Shown one piece after another: positions 33,281-35,381 of a stretch of DNA of 35,381 bases. The DNA lies in contig CAAFYZ010000046.1 in the NCBI GenBank assembly GCA_900767415.1, positions 1 to 35,381 on the forward strand, read 5' to 3'. Origin of the DNA: Clostridia bacterium. Its GTDB lineage: Bacteria > Bacillota > Clostridia > Oscillospirales > CAG-272. A model generated the notes under the pieces. That model was not told where the DNA came from and did no database searches. It saw nothing but the letters and a program-made list of their open reading frames with translations. Within the stretch, counting starts at the first letter, position 1. Every line of letters begins with the position of its first letter. Position numbers and translations under genes: made by a program.

Positions 33281-33670
33281 TCAAATTTTTTTGTTCAGGT
33301 ATTCTTCCGCTGTACAATAACCGCCATTTTCTCCTTCTTCATCGACGAACAGATAAATCGCGGGGACGAAAGAAAGCAGGGCTTCCAGTACACGACGAAC
33401 ATCAAGGGAACGGTGGTATTCGATATGGTTGATGAAGCAGTCGTTTGCATCAAAAAATGCGCAGATCTTCTTTTTCTCTTCGTCGGAAAAGTCAAAATCG
33501 GGGGCGCCTGAAATCGGTTCGTTTTGAAATTCCAAAAACAAAGAGGACGGCTTTTCGATCATAAAACCGTTTTCTCCGTTCCGCTTCCCGTTTTTGAGGT
33601 GATCGGTTAAGATTTGTATGCTCTTTTCTGTCGGAAGTCGTTCTTTGGTGAATAGAATAATGTCTCTCAT
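33281..33670 (-). CDS. Small acidic protein, probable immunity protein of a toxin pair
   Basis: This soluble protein of 129 aa has no signal peptide and no family recognised with certainty. It is acidic in its middle part (DFDFSDEEKKK, DEEGENGG), a common trait of nuclease-neutralising immunity proteins. Its ATG overlaps the stop of the upstream gene as ATGA, so the two are co-translated, and that gene ends in what looks like a nuclease toxin tip. Base composition is clearly lower in GC than the rest of the window, which suggests transfer. The immunity role rests on position, size and charge only. Confidence 0.65.
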   Translation of the reverse strand: MRDIILFTKERLPTEKSIQILTDHLKNGKRNGENGFMIEKPSSLFLEFQNEPISGAPDFDFSDEEKKKICAFFDANDCFINHIEYHRSLDVRRVLEALLSFVPAIYLFVDEEGENGGYCTAEEYLNKKI

Positions 33671-33933
33671 TTTTTGCCCTCCTTTATTTCTTTTAACATA
33701 TCTGATATGCTTGTTGTAATTTTGATTCCGTGGTTCTCATAATCGCTTTTGCATGGAAAAAGTATATTCGGAGCAAATACGATATGGTTTTTTCTTTTTC
33801 TTATTGCATATTCTTTTTGTTGGAGTAATTGCGTCAATTTACGACGAACTTGTTTGCCTTTCCCTTCTATTATACACTTTTTTGTGATAATGTCAAATTC
33901 CCTCGGATGACCGATGGAGAGATGGCGTGCCAC
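33667..33933 (-). pseudogene. Truncated C-terminal tip of a putative PD-(D/E)XK nuclease toxin
   Basis: The 88-codon frame has D14 in EFDIIT and E23-x-K25 in IIEGKGK, followed by a basic helix (QVRRKLTQLLQQKEYA). This D-x(8)-E-x-K pattern fits restriction-endonuclease-fold toxins found at the C-terminus of polymorphic secreted toxins. No delivery or leader domain is present. The first eight codons (start to about 33911) lie in the tandem repeat, so the original 5' part has been lost or replaced and this start codon is probably fortuitous. No RBS was seen. An intact immunity-like gene follows by ATGA overlap. Confidence 0.5.
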
Positions 33934-34340
33934 CTCGGAATTTGCCGCGGGGTGTCAATATCCCACGCCTTGCCGCGATTTCGCCAGCGAATCGCGCTCT
34001 GCGGCGGGGATGCGAACCGGATTCCGTGCCGCAGGGCGGCACGGAGCCGATCCGATGAAGGGGAGAGAGCGTGCCACCCGGTATTTCGCCGAAGGCGAAT
34101 ATCTGCACGCTCTCCGCCTGACAAGCGAGCTTGTCGATCTTCGAGCGGCAGATGCGAACCGGATTCCGCGCCGCAGGGCGGCACGGAGCCGGTCCGATGG
34201 AGAGATGGCGCGCCACCTCGGAATTTGCCGCGGGGCGTCAATATCCCACGCCTTGCCGCGATTTCGCCAGCGAATCGCGCTCTGCGGCGGGGATGCGAAC
34301 CGGATTCCGTGCCGCGAGGCGGCACGGAGCCGGTCCGATG
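33911..34340. repeat. Three tandem copies of a 141-142 bp structured repeat
   Basis: Units run 33911-34051, 34052-34193 and 34194-34334, each starting at CCGATG. Units 1 and 3 are nearly identical. Unit 2 keeps the ends but has a different middle. All three contain a 9 bp hairpin (CCGYGCCGC with GCGGCACGG) near the end. They also share two further stems whose sequence differs between units while pairing is kept, for example GGCGTG/CACGCC in unit 1 and GAGCGTGC/GCACGCTC in unit 2. Reading frames through the repeats are arginine-rich and not protein-like. It lies between a tRNA terminator and the truncated toxin gene. Confidence 0.85.
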
Positions 34341-34359
34341 GAGGGGGGATAGCGTATCC

Positions 34360-34396
34360 AAAAGAAAAGCACCCCATTTTGGGGTGCTTTTCTTTT
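34360..34396 (-). terminator. Intrinsic terminator after the tRNA-Asp-Gly-Cys unit
   Basis: A perfect 16 bp stem (AAAAGAAAAGCACCCC with GGGGTGCTTTTCTTTT) with a 5-nt loop directly follows the CCA end of tRNA-Cys. Confidence 0.9.
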
Positions 34397-34469
34397 GGAG
34401 GCGCCACCCGGAATCGGACCGGGGATGAAGGTTTTGCAGACCTCTGCCTTACCGCTTGGCTATGGCGCC
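34396..34469 (-). tRNA. tRNA-Cys (GCA)
   Basis: This 74-nt cloverleaf includes an encoded CCA. The acceptor stem GGCGCCA pairs with TGGCGCC, the discriminator is U, and the anticodon loop is CTGCAAA with anticodon GCA. It is the last tRNA of a three-gene unit. Confidence 0.95.
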
Positions 34470-34472
34470 GTA

Positions 34473-34548
34473 TGGAGCGGATTACGGGGCTCGAACCCGC
34501 CACCTCGACCTTGGCAAGGTCGCGCTCTACCAAATGAGCTAAATCCGC
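34473..34548 (-). tRNA. tRNA-Gly (GCC), copy 1
   Basis: This 76-nt cloverleaf with encoded CCA has acceptor arms GCGGATT and AATCCGC, anticodon loop TTGCCAA and anticodon GCC. It is identical along its whole length to the copy at 34924-34999. Confidence 0.96.
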
Positions 34549-34567
34549 AGGTGGGAAGTTGCAAGAA

Positions 34568-34644
34568 TGGCGACTCGGATGGGGCTCGAACCCACGACCT
34601 CTAGCGTGACAGGCTAGCGCTCTAACCAACTGAGCTACCAAGCC
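34568..34644 (-). tRNA. tRNA-Asp (GTC)
   Basis: This 77-nt cloverleaf with encoded CCA has acceptor arms GGCTTGG and CCGAGTC with two G-U pairs, discriminator G as expected for tRNA-Asp, and anticodon loop CTGTCAC (GTC). It is the first gene of the Asp-Gly-Cys unit. Confidence 0.96.
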
Positions 34645-34701
34645 ATTCTTGTCATGGTCTCGCGGGAAGACGCAAGCACGCCCCTGCGATAACGCCTTAT
34701 T

Positions 34702-34730
34702 ATTATAGCAAACGGCACGCGGTTTGTCAA
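34702..34730 (-). promoter_or_regulatory. Consensus promoter for the tRNA-Asp-Gly-Cys unit
   Basis: On the minus strand TTGACA (34725-34730) and TATAAT (34702-34707) are perfect hexamers with a 17 bp spacer, about 57 bp before tRNA-Asp. From there to the terminator at 34899 no gene is seen. Confidence 0.9.
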
Positions 34731-34898
34731 GTGCTTTTTCAAGATTTTTCCGAAAAGGAGAAAACTTTTCGGCGGGGATTCGCTCCCACTGTGAAAAGGT
34801 GCGGGCGGTTTTGGTTTTTCGGACGGCATAGGAGGGGCAGGGACGAGCGAACGGCGAAGAGCAACGCGCAAAAGTGCGTGCGGGAAGGGAAAAGAAAA

Positions 34899-34924
34899 AA
34901 TCCCGAAGGAAACCATTCGGGATT
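34899..34924 (-). terminator. Intrinsic terminator after the tRNA-Phe-Gly unit
   Basis: A 9 bp stem (AATCCCGAA with TTCGGGATT) with an 8-nt loop begins at the CCA end of the second tRNA-Gly. On the minus strand it is followed by TTTTTTCTTTT. Confidence 0.85.
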
Positions 34925-34999
34925 GGAGCGGATTACGGGGCTCGAACCCGCCACCTCGACCTTGGCAAGGTCGCGCTCTACCAAATGAGCTAAATCCGC
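34924..34999 (-). tRNA. tRNA-Gly (GCC), copy 2
   Basis: This is a second, identical 76-nt tRNA-Gly with anticodon GCC and encoded CCA. It lies three bases downstream of the tRNA-Phe gene in the same unit. Confidence 0.96.
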
Positions 35000-35002
35000 A
35001 GG

Positions 35003-35078
<76 letters not shown>

Positions 35079-35108
35079 TTGTGCTGTAAAGCACTCACAG
35101 CACTGATT

Positions 35109-35137
35109 ATTTTATCGGAAAAAGCAGGGGTTGTCAA
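35109..35137 (-). promoter_or_regulatory. Promoter ahead of the tRNA-Phe-Gly unit
   Basis: On the minus strand TTGACA (35132-35137) and TAAAAT (35109-35114) have a 17 bp spacer. The -35 box lies inside the terminator hairpin at 35119-35156. A GTGCTG/CAGCAC inverted repeat (35081-35103) lies between promoter and tRNA. Confidence 0.75.
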
Positions 35138-35156
35138 GACAATTTTCCTGCTTTTT
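35119..35156 (-). terminator. Intrinsic terminator for the partial gene at the right edge
   Basis: A 10 bp stem (AAAAAGCAGG with CCTGCTTTTT) encloses a loop that itself contains TTGTC/GACAA. On the minus strand it ends in TTTTT. It lies about 60 bp after the stop codon of the partial gene. Confidence 0.7.
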
Positions 35157-35218
35157 TCATTTTTTCATTTTTATTCCGGTGGCACGATAACTCTGTTCCG
35201 TTTTTATGCATTTCGGCT

Positions 35219-35381
35219 TTATTCTACGGTAATAAGCGCCATGGAATAAGATGGTAGTGTCAGTTCATTATTATCCAGCGTAATTGTATCTTCTCCGGTC
35301 AGAAGCATTCCACCGATAGTACCTTCTCCGCCTAAATCTACACCTGAAATATCAACCTTCTGAGTTTCCTGGGAAAGGTTA
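35219..35381 (-). CDS. C-terminal end of a probable glycosidase (arabinofuranosidase-like tail)
   Basis: This frame is open from the window edge and gives 53 residues before TAA. The tail ends with a beta-sandwich-like pattern, LTLPSYSMALITVE, similar to the closing strand of GH51 and related GH-A glycosidases. The catalytic part is outside the window, so the family is tentative. Codon choice (TTA, TCA, GTA, GAT, ATT, GGT) is much more AT-rich than in the rest of the window. With the mismatched tRNA-Phe next door, this end may derive from another genome. Confidence 0.6.
   Translation of the reverse strand, partial: NLSQETQKVDISGVDLGGEGTIGGMLLTGEDTITLDNNELTLPSYSMALITVE

Noticed and set aside
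32942..33511. A 189-codon plus-strand frame
   Set aside because: It crosses a terminator, lacks an RBS, and runs antisense to the better-supported immunity-like gene.
33911..34340. A CRISPR array
   Set aside because: The units are about 142 bp, directly adjoining, without short repeats and unique spacers, and no cas genes are nearby.
33914..34641. Several open frames of 70-230 codons through the tandem repeats and tRNA genes
   Set aside because: They translate repeats and tRNA sequence into arginine-rich, low-complexity products and have no RBS.
34473..34999. The two identical tRNA-Gly genes as an assembly duplication
   Set aside because: They have different flanks, different neighbours and separate terminators, so two genuine copies are the simpler reading.

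Overview
The window looks like part of a chromosome from an uncultured member of the Clostridia (Bacillota). Supporting signs are Gram-positive housekeeping genes (greA, lysS, prmA-rsmE, ribF, fakA/fakB-like genes, plsX), very regular TTGACA-17-TATAAT promoters, AGGAGG-type ribosome binding sites, tRNA genes with encoded CCA, and moderately GC-rich coding sequence. The family cannot be fixed from the sequence alone.

Layout. 1-6.7 kb: the 3' end of an amino-acid ABC transporter ATPase (+), then a leftward series of ilvE, lysS, greA, an S41 protease and a CdaR/PucR-type regulator. 6.8-9.5 kb: a leftward ribF-prmA-rsmE operon with a consensus promoter. 9.6-13.0 kb: a rightward trio of MFS transporter, membrane-anchored glycerophosphodiester phosphodiesterase and THUMP/RlmL-type methyltransferase. 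13.3-19.2 kb: a tightly packed rightward operon of small Xre-like protein, FakA-like kinase, DegV/FakB-like protein, GNAT-like protein, PlsX, acyl carrier protein and TetR regulator. It is followed by an MMPL exporter and a large secreted helical-repeat protein (19.3-23.6 kb). Together these resemble a lipid and fatty-acid handling locus. 23.8-30.7 kb: a leftward sugar region (alpha/beta hydrolase, GPH transporter, SDR, GH-A glycosidase, enolase-superfamily sugar-acid dehydratase) with a divergent AraC regulator whose promoter overlaps the operon promoter. 30.8-32.9 kb: trpS and a second AraC regulator, both leftward.

33.2-35.4 kb is accessory. It holds an AT-rich pair that looks like a decapitated polymorphic-toxin nuclease tip with its immunity gene, three tandem 141-142 bp structured repeats that abut the truncated toxin, five tRNA genes (Cys, Gly, Asp, Gly, Phe), and a foreign-looking AT-rich end carrying the C-terminus of a probable glycosidase.

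Three points stand out. (1) lysS has a single in-frame TAG where a Lys codon is expected, and the reading frame continues cleanly to the natural end of its C-terminal tRNA-binding domain. None of the 31 other gene ends in the window uses TAG. (2) The tRNA-Phe gene has two acceptor-stem halves that do not pair, so it is probably a chimeric junction, by assembly or recombination, and the last ~300 bp may not belong to this genome. (3) The fak-plsX-acp-tetR-MMPL-secreted protein neighbourhood suggests a combined fatty-acid incorporation and export system.
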